Assembly: GCA_964057225.1 (NCBI GenBank)
Contig: CAXKVF010000080.1
Location: 310,001-374,000 of the forward strand
Length of the DNA: 64,000 nt
Origin: Auanema rhodensis
Lineage: Eukaryota > Nematoda > Chromadorea > Rhabditida > Rhabditidae
Direction of reading: 5' to 3'
Part shown: positions 52,098 through 64,000 of the stretch, in pieces
Layout of the letters: each line of letters starts with the position of its first letter
How positions within the stretch are numbered: position 1 is the first letter of the stretch
Position numbers and translations under genes: made by a program
The notes under the pieces: model-generated
Seen by the model: the letters and a program-made list of their open reading frames with translations, nothing else
Database searches by the model: none
What the model was told of the DNA's origin: nothing

Positions 52098-54211
52098 GAT
52101 GCGGTTTTCAAAATTAGATTCCCCATGTCCATATTAGTCTAAAAACAAATTTTTATTGATATTGGTTTATGGTAACCATGACTTTGAAATTTACGTGAAC
52201 TTTAATTTATGCTAATTAAATGTACACGTGATGTGCACTTGGTATGTAACTCGCTTCACGTGAAAGAAGAAGAGATGCGGTTTTCAAAATTAGATTCCCC
52301 ATGTCCATATTAGTCTAAAAACAAATTTTTATTGATATTGGTTCATGGTAACCATGACTTTGAAATTTACGTGAACTTTAATTTATGCTAATTAAATGTA
52401 CACGTGATGTGCACTTGGTATGTAACTCGTTTCACGTGAAAGATAAAGAGATGCGGTTTTCAAAATTAGATTCCCCATGTCCATATTAGTCTAAAAACAA
52501 ATTTTTATTGATATTGGTGCATGGTAACCATGACTTTGAAATTTACGTGAACTTTAATTTATGCTAATTAAATGTACACGTGATGTGCACTTGGTATGTA
52601 ACTCGCTTCACGTGAAAGATAAAGAGATGCGGTTTTCAAAATTAGATTTTTCCATGTCCATATTAGTCTAAAAACAAATTTTTATTGATATTGGTTCATG
52701 GTAACCATGACTTTGAAATTTACGTGAACTTTAATTTATGCTAATTAAATGTACACGTGATGTGCACTTGGTATGTAACTCGCTTCACGTGAAAGATAAA
52801 GAGATGCGGTTTTCAAAATTAGATTCCCCATGTCCATATTAGTCTAAAAACAAATTTTTATTGATATTGGTGCATGGTAACCATGACTTTGAAATTTACG
52901 TGAACTTTAATTTATGCTAATTAAATGTACACGTGATGTGCACTTGGTATGTAACTCGCTTCACGTGAAAGATAAAGAGATGCGGTTTTCAAAATTAGAT
53001 TCCCCATGTCCATATTAGTCTAAAAACAAATTTTTATTGATATTGGTGCATGGTAACCATGACTTTGAAATTTACGTGAACTTTAATTTATGCTAATTAA
53101 ATGTACACGTGATGTGCACTTGGTATGTAACTCGCTTCACGTGAAAGATAAAGAGATGCGGTTTTCAAAATTAGATTCCCCATGTCCATATTAGTCTAAA
53201 AACAAATTTTTATTGATATTGGTTTATGGTAACCATGACTTTGAAATTTACGTGAACTTTAATTTATGCTAATTAAATGTACACGTGATGTGCACTTGGT
53301 ATGTAACTCGCTTCACGTGAAAGAAGAAGAGATGCGGTTTTCAAAATTAGATTCCCCATGTCCATATTAGTCTAAAAACAAATTTTTATTGATATTGGTT
53401 CATGGTAACCATGACTTTGAAATTTACGTGAACTTTAATTTATGCTAATTAAATGTACACGTGATGTGCACTTGGTATGTAACTCGTTTCACGTGAAAGA
53501 TAAAGAGATGCGGTTTTCAAAATTAGATTCCCCATGTCCATATTAGTCTAAAAACAAATTTTTATTGATATTGGTGCATGGTAACCATGACTTTGAAATT
53601 TACGTGAACTTTAATTTATGCTAATTAAATGTACACGTGATGTGCACTTGGTATGTAACTCGCTTCACGTGAAAGATAAAGAGATGCGGTTTTCAAAATT
53701 AGATTTTTCCATGTCCATATTAGTCTAAAAACAAATTTTTATTGATATTGGTTCATGGTAACCATGACTTTGAAATTTACGTGAACTTTAATTTATGCTA
53801 ATTAAATGTACACGTGATGTGCACTTGGTATGTAACTCGCTTCACGTGAAAGATAAAGAGATGCGGTTTTCAAAATTAGATTCCCCATGTCCATATTAGT
53901 CTAAAAACAAATTTTTATTGATATTGGTGCATGGTAACCATGACTTTGAAATTTACGTGAACTTTAATTTATGCTAATTAAATGTACACGTGATGTGCAC
54001 TTGGTATGTAACTCGCTTCACGTGAAAGATAAAGAGATGCGGTTTTCAAAATTAGATTCCCCATGTCCATATTAGTCTAAAAACAAATTTTTATTGATAT
54101 TGGTGCATGGTAACCATGACTTTGAAATTTACGTGAACTTTAATTTATGCTAATTAAATGTACACGTGATGTGCACTTGGTATGTAACTCGCTTCACGTG
54201 AAAGATAAAGA
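52098..54211 (+). repeat. Tandem 6-monomer HOR, two copies (M297-M308)
   Basis: T T G Tttt G G occurs at 52098-53154 and 53155-54211, 1,057 bp each. The first T has ggtttatgg and ends in agaagaag; the second has cgtttc (c157t). Both rare markers occur only in these two copies. Confidence 0.92.
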
Positions 54212-56501
54212 GATGCGGTTTTCAAAATTAGATTCCCCATGTCCATATTAGTCTAAAAACAAATTTTTATTGATATTGGTTCATGGTAACCATGACTTTG
54301 AAATTTACGTGAACTTTAATTTATGCTAATTAAATGTACACGTGATGTGCACTTGGTATGTAACTCGCTTCACGTGAAAGATAAAGAGATGCGGTTTTCA
54401 AAATTAGATTCCCCATGTCCATATTAGTCCAAAAACAAATTTTTATTGATATTGCTTCATGGTAACCATGACTTTGAAATTTACGTGAACTTTAATTTAT
54501 GCTAATTAAATGTACACGTGATGTGCACTTGGTATGTAACTCGCTTCACGTGAAAGATAAAGAGATGCGGTTTTCAAAATTAGATTCCCCATGTCCATAT
54601 TAGTCTAAAAACAAATTTTTATTGATATTGGTGCATGGTAACCATGACTTTGAAATTTACGTGAACTTTAATTTATGCTAATTAAATGTACACGTGATGT
54701 GCACTTGGTATGTAACTCGCTTCACGTGAAAGAAGAAGAGATGCGGTTTTCAAAATTAGATTCCCCATGTCCATATTAGTCTAAAAACAAATTTTTATTG
54801 ATATTGGTTCATGGTAACCATGACTTTGAAATTTACGTGAACTTTAATTTATGCTAATTAAATGTACACGTGATGTGCACTTGGTATGTAACTCGCTTCA
54901 CGTGAAAGATAAAGAGATGCGGTTTTCAAAATTAGATTCCCCATGTCCATATTAGTTTAAAAACAAATTTTTATTGATATTGGTGCATGGTAACCATGAC
55001 TTTGAAATTTACGTGAACTTTAATTTATGCTAATTAAATGTACACGTGATGTGCACTTGGTATGTAACTCGCTTCACGTGAAAGATAAAGAGATGCGGTT
55101 TTCAAAATTAGATTCCCCATGTCCATATTAGTCTAAAAACAAATTTTTATTGATATTGGTTCATGGTAACCATGACTTTGAAATTTACGTGAACTTTAAT
55201 TTATGCTAATTAAATGTACACGTGATGTGCACTTGGTATGTAACTCGCTTCACGTGAAAGAAGAAGAGATGCGGTTTTCAAAATTAGATTCCCCATGTCC
55301 ATATTAGTCTAAAAACAAATTTTAATTGATATTGGTTCATGGTAACCATGACTTTGAAATTTACGTGAACTTTAATTTATGCTAATTAAATGTACACGTG
55401 ATGTGCACTTGGTATGTAACTCGCTTCACGTGAAAGATAAAGAGATGCGGTTTTCAAAATTAGATTCCCCATGTCCATATTAGTCTAAAAACAAATTTTT
55501 ATTGATATTGGTGCATGGTAACCATGACTTTGAAATTTACGTGAACTTTAATTTATGCTAATTAAATGTACACGTGATGTGCACTTGGTATGTAACTCGC
55601 TTCACGTGAAAGATAAAGAGATGCGGTTTTCAAAATTAGATTTTTCCATGTCCATATTAGTCTAAAAACAAATTTTTATTGATATTGGTTCATGGTAACC
55701 ATGACTTTGAAATTTACGTGAACTTTAATTTATGCTAATTAAATGTACACGTGATGTGCACTTGGTATGTAACTCGCTTCACGTGAAAGATAAAGAGATG
55801 CGGTTTTCAAAATTAGATTCCCCATGTCCATATTAGTCTAAAAACAAATTTTTATTGATATTGGTTCATGGTAACCATGACTTTGAAATTTACGTGAACT
55901 TTAATTTATGCTAATTAAATGTACACGTGATGTGCACTTGGTATGTAACTCGCTTCACGTGAAAGAAGAAGAGATGCGGTTTTCAAAATTAGATTCCCCA
56001 TGTCCATATTAGTCTAAAAACAAATTTTTATTGATATTGGTTCATGGTAACCATGACTTTGAAATTTACGTGAACTTTAATTTATGCTAATTAAATGTAC
56101 ACGTGATGTGCACTTGGTATGTAACTCGCTTCACGTGAAAGATAAAGAGATGCGGTTTTCAAAATTAGATTCCCCATGTCCATATTAGTCTAAAAACAAA
56201 TTTTTATTGATATTGGTGCATGGTAACCATGACTTTGAAATTTACGTGAACTTTAATTTATGCTAATTAAATGTACACGTGATGTGCACTTGGTATGTAA
56301 CTCGCTTCACGTGAAAGATAAAGAGATGCGGTTTTCAAAATTAGATTTTTCCATGTCCATATTAGTCTAAAAACAAATTTTTATTGATATTGGTTCATGG
56401 TAACCATGACTTTGAAATTTACGTGAACTTTAATTTATGCTAATTAAATGTACACGTGATGTGCACTTGGTATGTAACTCGCTTCACGTGAAAGATAAAG
56501 A
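54212..56501 (+). repeat. 13-monomer HOR of the right zone, copy 1 (M309-M321)
   Basis: T C(t43c) G T Gtt T Taa G Tttt T T G Tttt, 2,290 bp because two monomers are 177 bp. The markers t43c (tagtccaaa), c42t, t57a and a171g172 (M311, M314, M318) are in the same order in the next copy. Confidence 0.9.
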
Positions 56502-58614
56502 GATGCGGTTTTCAAAATTAGATTCCCCATGTCCATATTAGTCTAAAAACAAATTTTTATTGATATTGGTTCATGGTAACCATGACTTTGAAATTTACGT
56601 GAACTTTAATTTATGCTAATTAAATGTACACGTGATGTGCACTTGGTATGTAACTCGCTTCACGTGAAAGATAAAGAGATGCGGTTTTCAAAATTAGATT
56701 CCCCATGTCCATATTAGTCCAAAAACAAATTTTTATTGATATTGCTTCATGGTAACCATGACTTTGAAATTTACGTGAACTTTAATTTATGCTAATTAAA
56801 TGTACACGTGATGTGCACTTGGTATGTAACTCGCTTCACGTGAAAGATAAAGAGATGCGGTTTTCAAAATTAGATTCCCCATGTCCATATTAGTCTAAAA
56901 ACAAATTTTTATTGATATTGGTGCATGGTAACCATGACTTTGAAATTTACGTGAACTTTAATTTATGCTAATTAAATGTACACGTGATGTGCACTTGGTA
57001 TGTAACTCGCTTCACGTGAAAGAAGAAGAGATGCGGTTTTCAAAATTAGATTCCCCATGTCCATATTAGTCTAAAAACAAATTTTTATTGATATTGGTTC
57101 ATGGTAACCATGACTTTGAAATTTACGTGAACTTTAATTTATGCTAATTAAATGTACACGTGATGTGCACTTGGTATGTAACTCGCTTCACGTGAAAGAA
57201 AAAGAGATGCGGTTTTCAAAATTAGATTCCCCATGTCCATATTAGTTTAAAAACAAATTTTTATTGATATTGGTGCATGGTAACCATGACTTTGAAATTT
57301 ACGTGAACTTTAATTTATGCTAATTAAATGTACACGTGATGTGCACTTGGTATGTAACTCGCTTCACGTGAAAGATAAAGAGATGCGGTTTTCAAAATTA
57401 GATTCCCCATGTCCATATTAGTCTAAAAACAAATTTTTATTGATATTGGTTCATGGTAACCATGACTTTGAAATTTACGTGAACTTTAATTTATGCTAAT
57501 TAAATGTACACGTGATGTGCACTTGGTATGTAACTCGCTTCACGTGAAAGAAGAAGAGATGCGGTTTTCAAAATTAGATTCCCCATGTCTATATTAGTCT
57601 AAAAACAAATTTTAATTGATATTGGTTCATGGTAACCATGACTTTGAAATTTACGTGAACTTTAATTTATGCTAATTAAATGTACACGTGATGTGCACTT
57701 GGTATGTAACTCGCTTCACGTGAAAGATAAAGAGATGCGGTTTTCAAAATTAGATTCCCCGTGTCCATATTAGTCTAAAAACAAATTTTTATTGATATTG
57801 GTGCATGGTAACCATGACTTTGAAATTTACGTGAACTTTAATTTATGCTAATTAAATGTACACGTGATGTGCACTTGGTATGTAACTCGCTTCACGTGAA
57901 AGATAAAGAGATGCGGTTTTCAAAATTAGATTTTTCCATGTCCATATTAGTCTAAAAACAAATTTTTATTGATATTGGTTCATGGTAACCATGACTTTGA
58001 AATTTACGTGAACTTTAATTTATGCTAATTAAATGTACACGTGATGTGCACTTGGTATGTAACTCGCTTCACGTGAAAGATAAAGAGATGCGGTTTTCAA
58101 AATTAGATTCCCCATGTCCATATTAGTCTAAAAACAAATTTTTATTGATATTGGTTCATGGTAACCATGACTTTGAAATTTACGTGAACTTTAATTTATG
58201 CTAATTAAATGTACACGTGATGTGCACTTGGTATGTAACTCGCTTCACGTGAAAGAAGAAGAGATGCGGTTTTCAAAATTAGATTCCCCATGTCCATATT
58301 AGTCTAAAAACAAATTTTTATTGATATTGGTTCATGGTAACCATGACTTTGAAATTTACGTGAACTTTAATTTATGCTAATTAAATGTACACGTGATGTG
58401 CACTTGGTATGTAACTCGCTTCACGTGAAAGATAAAGAGATGCGGTTTTCAAAATTAGATTCCCCATGTCCATATTAGTCTAAAAACAAATTTTTATTGA
58501 TATTGGTTCATGGTAACCATGACTTTGAAATTTACGTGAACTTTAATTTATGCTAATTAAATGTACACGTGATGTGCACTTGGTATGTAACTCGCTTCAC
58601 GTGAAAGATAAAGA
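56502..58614 (+). repeat. 13-monomer HOR of the right zone, copy 2, 12 monomers (M322-M333)
   Basis: T C(t43c) G T Gtt T Taa G Tttt T T T. The first eleven positions match copy 1; the end is changed (T in place of G-Tttt), so the unit was cut and joined to the next. M328 has catgtctat and M329 has a28g (cccgtg); a28g then persists in later copies M337 and M355. Confidence 0.87.
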
Positions 58615-60905
58615 GATGCGGTTTTCAAAATTAGATTCCCCATGTCCATATTAGTTTAAAAACAAATTTTTATTGATATTGGTGCATGGTAACCATGACT
58701 TTGAAATTTACGTGAACTTTAATTTATGCTAATTAAATGTACACGTGATGTGCACTTGGTATGTAACTCGCTTCACGTGAAAGATAAAGAGATGCGGTTT
58801 TCAAAATTAGATTCCCCATGTCCATATTAGTCTAAAAACAAATTTTTATTGATATTGGTTCATGGTAACCATGACTTTGAAATTTACGTGAACTTTAATT
58901 TATGCTAATTAAATGTACACGTGATGTGCACTTGGTATGTAACTCGCTTCACGTGAAAGAAGAAGAGATGCGGTTTTCAAAATTAGATTCCCCATGTCCA
59001 TATTAGTCTAAAAACAAATTTTAATTGATATTGGTTCATGGTAACCATGACTTTGAAATTTACGTGAACTTTAATTTATGCTAATTAAATGTACACGTGA
59101 TGTGCACTTGGTATGTAACTCGCTTCACGTGAAAGATAAAGAGATGCGGTTTTCAAAATTAGATTCCCCGTGTCCATATTAGTCTAAAAACAAATTTTTA
59201 TTGATATTGGTGCATGGTAACCATGACTTTGAAATTTACGTGAACTTTAATTTATGCTAATTAAATGTACACGTGATGTGCACTTGGTATGTAACTCGCT
59301 TCACGTGAAAGATAAAGAGATGCGGTTTTCAAAATTAGATTTTTCCATGTCCATATTAGTCTAAAAACAAATTTTTATTGATATTGGTTCATGGTAACCA
59401 TGACTTTGAAATTTACGTGAACTTTAATTTATGCTAATTAAATGTACACGTGATGTGCACTTGGTATGTAACTCGCTTCACGTGAAAGATAAAGAGATGC
59501 GGTTTTCAAAATTAGATTCCCCATGTCCATATTAGTCTAAAAACAAATTTTTATTGATATTGGTTCATGGTAACCATGACTTTGAAATTTACGTGAACTT
59601 TAATTTATGCTAATTAAATGTACACGTGATGTGCACTTGGTATGTAACTCGCTTCACGTGAAAGAAGAAGAGATGCGGTTTTCAAAATTAGATTCCCCAT
59701 GTCCATATTAGTCTAAAAACAAATTTTTATTGATATTGGTTCATGGTAACCATGACTTTGAAATTTACGTGAACTTTAATTTATGCTAATTAAATGTACA
59801 CGTGATGTGCACTTGGTATGTAACTCGCTTCACGTGAAAGATAAAGAGATGCGGTTTTCAAAATTAGATTCCCCATGTCCATATTAGTCTAAAAACAAAT
59901 TTTTATTGATATTGGTGCATGGTAACCATGACTTTGAAATTTACGTGAACTTTAATTTATGCTAATTAAATGTACACGTGATGTGCACTTGGTATGTAAC
60001 TCGCTTCACGTGAAAGATAAAGAGATGCGGTTTTCAAAATTAGATTTTTCCATGTCCATATTAGTCTAAAAACAAATTTTTATTGATATTGGTTCATGGT
60101 AACCATGACTTTGAAATTTACGTGAACTTTAATTTATGCTAATTAAATGTACACGTGATGTGCACTTGGTATGTAACTCGCTTCACGTGAAAGATAAAGA
60201 GATGCGGTTTTCAAAATTAGATTCCCCATGTCCATATTAGTCTAAAAACAAATTTTTATTGATATTGCTTCATGGTAACCATGACTTTGAAATTTACGTG
60301 AACTTTAATTTATGCTAATTAAATGTACACGTGATGTGCACTTGGTATGTAACTCGCTTCACGTGAAAGAAGAAGAGATGCGGTTTTCAAAATTAGATTC
60401 CCCATGTCCATATTAGTCTAAAAACAAATTTTTATTGATATTGGTTCATGGTAACCATGACTTTGAAATTTACGTGAACTTTAATTTATGCTAATTAAAT
60501 GTACACGTGATGTGCACTTGGTATGTAACTCGCTTCACGTGAAAGATAAAGAGATGCGGTTTTCAAAATTAGATTCCCCATGTCCATATTAGTCTAAAAA
60601 CAAATTTTTATTGATATTGGTGCATGGTAACCATGACTTTGAAATTTACGTGAACTTTAATTTATGCTAATTAAATGTACACGTGATGTGCACTTGGTAT
60701 GTAACTCGCTTCACGTGAAAGATAAAGAGATGCGGTTTTCAAAATTAGATTTTTCCATGTCCATATTAGTCTAAAAACAAATTTTTATTGATATTGGTTC
60801 ATGGTAACCATGACTTTGAAATTTACGTGAACTTTAATTTATGCTAATTAAATGTACACGTGATGTGCACTTGGTATGTAACTCGCTTCACGTGAAAGAT
60901 AAAGA
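58615..60905 (+). repeat. 13-monomer HOR, third form, copy 1 (M334-M346)
   Basis: Gtt T Taa G(a28g) Tttt T T G Tttt C T G Tttt. a171g172 marks M335, M339 and M343; M343 is class C, a combination rare in the window. The block recurs at 61782. Confidence 0.9.
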
Positions 60906-61781
60906 GATGCGGTTTTCAAAATTAGATTCCCCATGTCCATATTAGTCTAAAAACAAATTTTTATTGATATTGCTTCATGGTAACCATGACTTTGAAATTT
61001 ACGTGAACTTTAATTTATGCTAATTAAATGTACACGTGATGTGCACTTGGTATGTAACTCGCTTCACGTGAAAGATAAAGAGATGCGGTTTTCAAAATTA
61101 GATTCCCCCTGTCCATATTAGTCTAAAAACAAATTTTTATTGATATTGCTTCATGGTAACCATTACTTTGAAATTTACGTGAACTTTAATTTATGCTAAT
61201 TAAATGTACACGTGATGTGCACTTGGTATGTAACTCGCTTCACGTGAAAGATAAAGAGATGCGGTTTTCAAAATTAGATTCCCCATGTCCATATTAGTCT
61301 AAAAACAAATTTTTATTGATATTGCTTCATGGTAACCATGACTTTGAAATTTACGTGAACTTTAATTTATGCTAATTAAATGTACACGTGATGTGCACTT
61401 GGTATGTAACTCGCTTCACGTGAAAGATAAAGAGATGCGGTTTTCAAAATTATATTCCCCATGTCCATATTAGTCTAAAAACAAATTTTTATTGATATTG
61501 GTGCATGGTAACCATGACTTTGAAATTTACGTGAAAATTTATGCTAATTAAATGTACACGTGATGTGCACTTGGTATGTAACTCGCTTCACGTGAAAGAT
61601 GAAGAGATGCGGTTTTCAAAATTAGATTCCCCATGTCCATATTAGTCTAAAAACCAATTTTTATTGATATTGCTTCATGGTAACCATGACTTTGAAATTT
61701 ACGTGAACTTTAATTTATGCTAATTAAATGTACACGTGATGTGCACTTGGTATGTAACTCGCTTCACGTGAAAGATAAAGA
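60906..61781 (+). repeat. Five-monomer divergent island (M347-M351)
   Basis: C Cc C G C. These classes are typical of the left and middle of the window, not of the 13-monomer zone around them. Private changes are concentrated here: cattac in M348 (breaks dyad 1), g20t in M350, a 4-bp deletion in M350, gatgaag at the end of M350 and aaccaat in M351. It separates two copies of the 13-monomer unit. It may be a remnant of older array or a patch converted from elsewhere. Confidence 0.88.
61434..61605 (+). repeat. 172-bp monomer with 4-bp deletion (M350)
   Basis: Four bases (cttt, monomer positions 103-106) are missing after 61535, so gtgaactttaattt reads gtgaaaattt. This is the only deletion seen in the window. 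It removes part of the 5' arm of dyad 2. The monomer also has g20t. Confidence 0.95.
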
Positions 61782-64000
61782 GATGCGGTTTTCAAAATTA
61801 GATTCCCCATGTCCATATTAGTTTAAAAACAAATTTTTATTGATATTGGTGCATGGTAACCATGACTTTGAAATTTACGTGAACTTTAATTTATGCTAAT
61901 TAAATGTACACGTGATGTGCACTTGGTATGTAACTCGCTTCACGTGAAAGATAAAGAGATGCGGTTTTCAAAATTAGATTCCCCATGTCCATATTAGTCT
62001 AAAAACAAATTTTTATTGATATTGGTTCATGGTAACCATGACTTTGAAATTTACGTGAACTTTAATTTATGCTAATTAAATGTACACGTGATGTGCACTT
62101 GGTATGTAACTCGCTTCACGTGAAAGAAGAAGAGATGCGGTTTTCAAAATTAGATTCCCCATGTCCATATTAGTCTAAAAACAAATTTTAATTGATATTG
62201 GTTCATGGTAACCATGACTTTGAAATTTACGTGAACTTTAATTTATGCTAATTAAATGTACACGTGATGTGCACTTGGTATGTAACTCGCTTCACGTGAA
62301 AGATAAAGAGATGCGGTTTTCAAAATTAGATTCCCCGTGTCCATATTAGTCTAAAAACAAATTTTTATTGATATTGGTGCATGGTAACCATGACTTTGAA
62401 ATTTACGTGAACTTTAATTTATGCTAATTAAATGTACACGTGATGTGCACTTGGTATGTAACTCGCTTCACGTGAAAGATAAAGAGATGCGGTTTTCAAA
62501 ATTAGATTTTTCCATGTCCATATTAGTCTAAAAACAAATTTTTATTGATATTGGTTCATGGTAACCATGACTTTGAAATTTACGTGAACTTTAATTTATG
62601 CTAATTAAATGTACACGTGATGTGCACTTGGTATGTAACTCGCTTCACGTGAAAGATAAAGAGATGCGGTTTTCAAAATTAGATTCCCCATGTCCATATT
62701 AGTCTAAAAACAAATTTTTATTGATATTGGTTCATGGTAACCATGACTTTGAAATTTACGTGAACTTTAATTTATGCTAATTAAATGTACACGTGATGTG
62801 CACTTGGTATGTAACTCGCTTCACGTGAAAGAAGAAGAGATGCGGTTTTCAAAATTAGATTCCCCATGTCCATATTAGTCTAAAAACAAATTTTTATTGA
62901 TATTGGTTCATGGTAACCATGACTTTGAAATTTACGTGAACTTTAATTTATGCTAATTAAATGTACACGTGATGTGCACTTGGTATGTAACTCGCTTCAC
63001 GTGAAAGATAAAGAGATGCGGTTTTCAAAATTAGATTCCCCATGTCCATATTAGTCTAAAAACAAATTTTTATTGATATTGGTGCATGGTAACCATGACT
63101 TTGAAATTTACGTGAACTTTAATTTATGCTAATTAAATGTACACGTGATGTGCACTTGGTATGTAACTCGCTTCACGTGAAAGATAAAGAGATGCGGTTT
63201 TCAAAATTAGATTTTTCCATGTCCATATTAGTCTAAAAACAAATTTTTATTGATATTGGTTCATGGTAACCATGACTTTGAAATTTACGTGAACTTTAAT
63301 TTATGCTAATTAAATGTACACGTGATGTGCACTTGGTATGTAACTCGCTTCACGTGAAAGATAAAGAGATGCGGTTTTCAAAATTAGATTCCCCATGTCC
63401 ATATTAGTCTAAAAACAAATTTTTATTGATATTGCTTCATGGTAACCATGACTTTGAAATTTACGTGAACTTTAATTTATGCTAATTAAATGTACACGTG
63501 ATGTGCACTTGGTATGTAACTCGCTTCACGTGAAAGAAGAAGAGATGCGGTTTTCAAAATTAGATTCCCCATGTCCATATTAGTCTAAAAACAAATTTTT
63601 ATTGATATTGGTTCATGGTAACCATGACTTTGAAATTTACGTGAACTTTAATTTATGCTAATTAAATGTACACGTGATGTGCACTTGGTATGTAACTCGC
63701 TTCACGTGAAAGATAAAGAGATGCGGTTTTCAAAATTAGATTCCCCATGTCCATATTAGTCTAAAAACAAATTTTTATTGATATTGGTGCATGGTAACCA
63801 TGACTTTGAAATTTACGTGAACTTTAATTTATGCTAATTAAATGTACACGTGATGTGCACTTGGTATGTAACTCGCTTCACGTGAAAGATAAAGAGATGC
63901 GGTTTTCAAAATTAGATTTTTCCATGTCCATATTAGTCTAAAAACAAATTTTTATTGATATTGGTTCATGGTAACCATGACTTTGAAATTTACGTGAACT
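61782..64000 (+). repeat. 13-monomer HOR, third form, copy 2, runs off the edge (M352-M364)
   Basis: Gtt T Taa G(a28g) Tttt T T G Tttt C T G Tttt(partial). Same order as 58615-60905, including the class C monomer M361 with a171g172. The last monomer is cut by the window end after 105 bases. Offset from copy 1 is 3,167 bp: 18 monomers, plus three one-base insertions, minus the 4-bp deletion. Confidence 0.9.

Larger units (their letters stand above)
1..64000 (+). repeat. 176-bp satellite DNA array, continuous
   Basis: The array is head-to-tail, single orientation, and fills the window. The phase marker gatgcgg recurs at 1, 177, 353, 529 and so on; 363 full monomers and one partial were followed to 63896. 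Base count of the first monomer is A57 T62 G31 C26, 32% GC. Most monomers carry one to four differences from the consensus, many shared between distant copies, so homogenisation is recent and ongoing. Monomer length is close to one nucleosome plus linker, as in many plant and animal centromeric satellites. No stretch of unique sequence, transposon, inverted monomer or gap was seen. The likely role is structural heterochromatin, perhaps the centromere; a subtelomeric, B-chromosome or sex-chromosome block cannot be excluded from sequence alone. The family is not one I recognise. Confidence 0.99.

Noticed and set aside
1-64000. CRISPR array
   Set aside because: Repeats are 176 bp, contiguous, and there are no unique spacers; all of the period is conserved.
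1-64000. CENP-B box in the monomer
   Set aside because: No match to the TTCG....A..CGGG pattern on either strand; the nearest is gatgcggtttt, which lacks the core.
1-64000. Known satellite families (human alpha, Arabidopsis 178-bp, Brassica 176-bp)
   Set aside because: Length is similar but the sequence does not match what I remember of these; a database search would be needed to name the family.
1-64000. Artificial concatemer or assembly collapse artefact
   Set aside because: Many monomers have private substitutions, HOR copies differ by different whole-monomer gaps, and rare markers are ordered. A simple copying artefact would give identical units. Local misjoins still cannot be excluded without reads.
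1-64000. Transposon, LTR, tRNA, rRNA or telomere repeat inside the array
   Set aside because: The phase marker was followed in each monomer and no insertion longer than one base was found.

Overview
The whole 64 kb window is one uninterrupted head-to-tail array of a single AT-rich satellite (about 32% GC). The monomer is 176 bp. With the first base of the window as phase 1, I read 363 complete monomers (M1 to M363) plus a 105-base partial M364, all in the same orientation. There is no unique DNA, transposon, RNA gene, CRISPR array or credible coding sequence, and both ends of the window lie inside the array, so the true array is longer. Megabase-type tandem arrays of a 150-180 bp, nucleosome-sized monomer with higher-order repeats point to a eukaryote and to centromeric or other constitutive heterochromatin. 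I do not recognise the monomer: it lacks a CENP-B box and does not resemble the human alpha, Arabidopsis 178-bp or Brassica 176-bp satellites as I remember them. The taxon is left open.

Monomers usually differ from the consensus at only one to four sites, so the array is young or strongly homogenised. The differences are shared, recurring markers, and I used them to type every monomer. Positions 68 and 70 define three classes: class G (g68 g70), class T (g68 t70) and class C (c68 t70). Other markers, by position in the monomer: a28c (Cc), t28a29 (Ta), a44c (Tc), a92t (Te), g145t (Gf), t17a (A), c24t (Cx), g30t (Gt), a13t, c42t (Gtt), t57a (Taa), a171g172 in place of ta, and a ccc-to-ttttt change at 24-27 that adds one base (Tttt). 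The order of marked monomers shows many nested higher-order repeats (HORs), with copies differing by whole monomers.

Layout. 1-2464: mixed G/T/C monomers with no clear HOR. 2465-13200: two tandem copies of a large super-unit (35 and 26 monomers). 13201-37136: recurring 8-monomer cassette Ta-Te-C-Tc-G-Gf-T-A, a 22-monomer block present twice 10,208 bp apart, and a tandem 10-monomer HOR. 29393-47344: class C and Tc rich, with 3-monomer duplications and a 15/12/11-monomer HOR series. 47345-51920: two tandem 13-monomer HORs. 51921-64000: a zone marked by the 177-bp Tttt monomer, with 6- and 13-monomer HORs, interrupted at 60906-61781 by a five-monomer island of atypical monomers carrying the only deletion. 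The first 51,920 bases are exactly 295 x 176 with no net length change.

Inside each monomer there are three short inverted repeats and three evenly spaced ACGTGA motifs. These are the only candidates for sequence-level function. The most interesting material is the recombination history written in the HORs, a chimeric monomer that records an in-register crossover, the uneven distribution of variation along the monomer, and the dyad/ACGTGA architecture.
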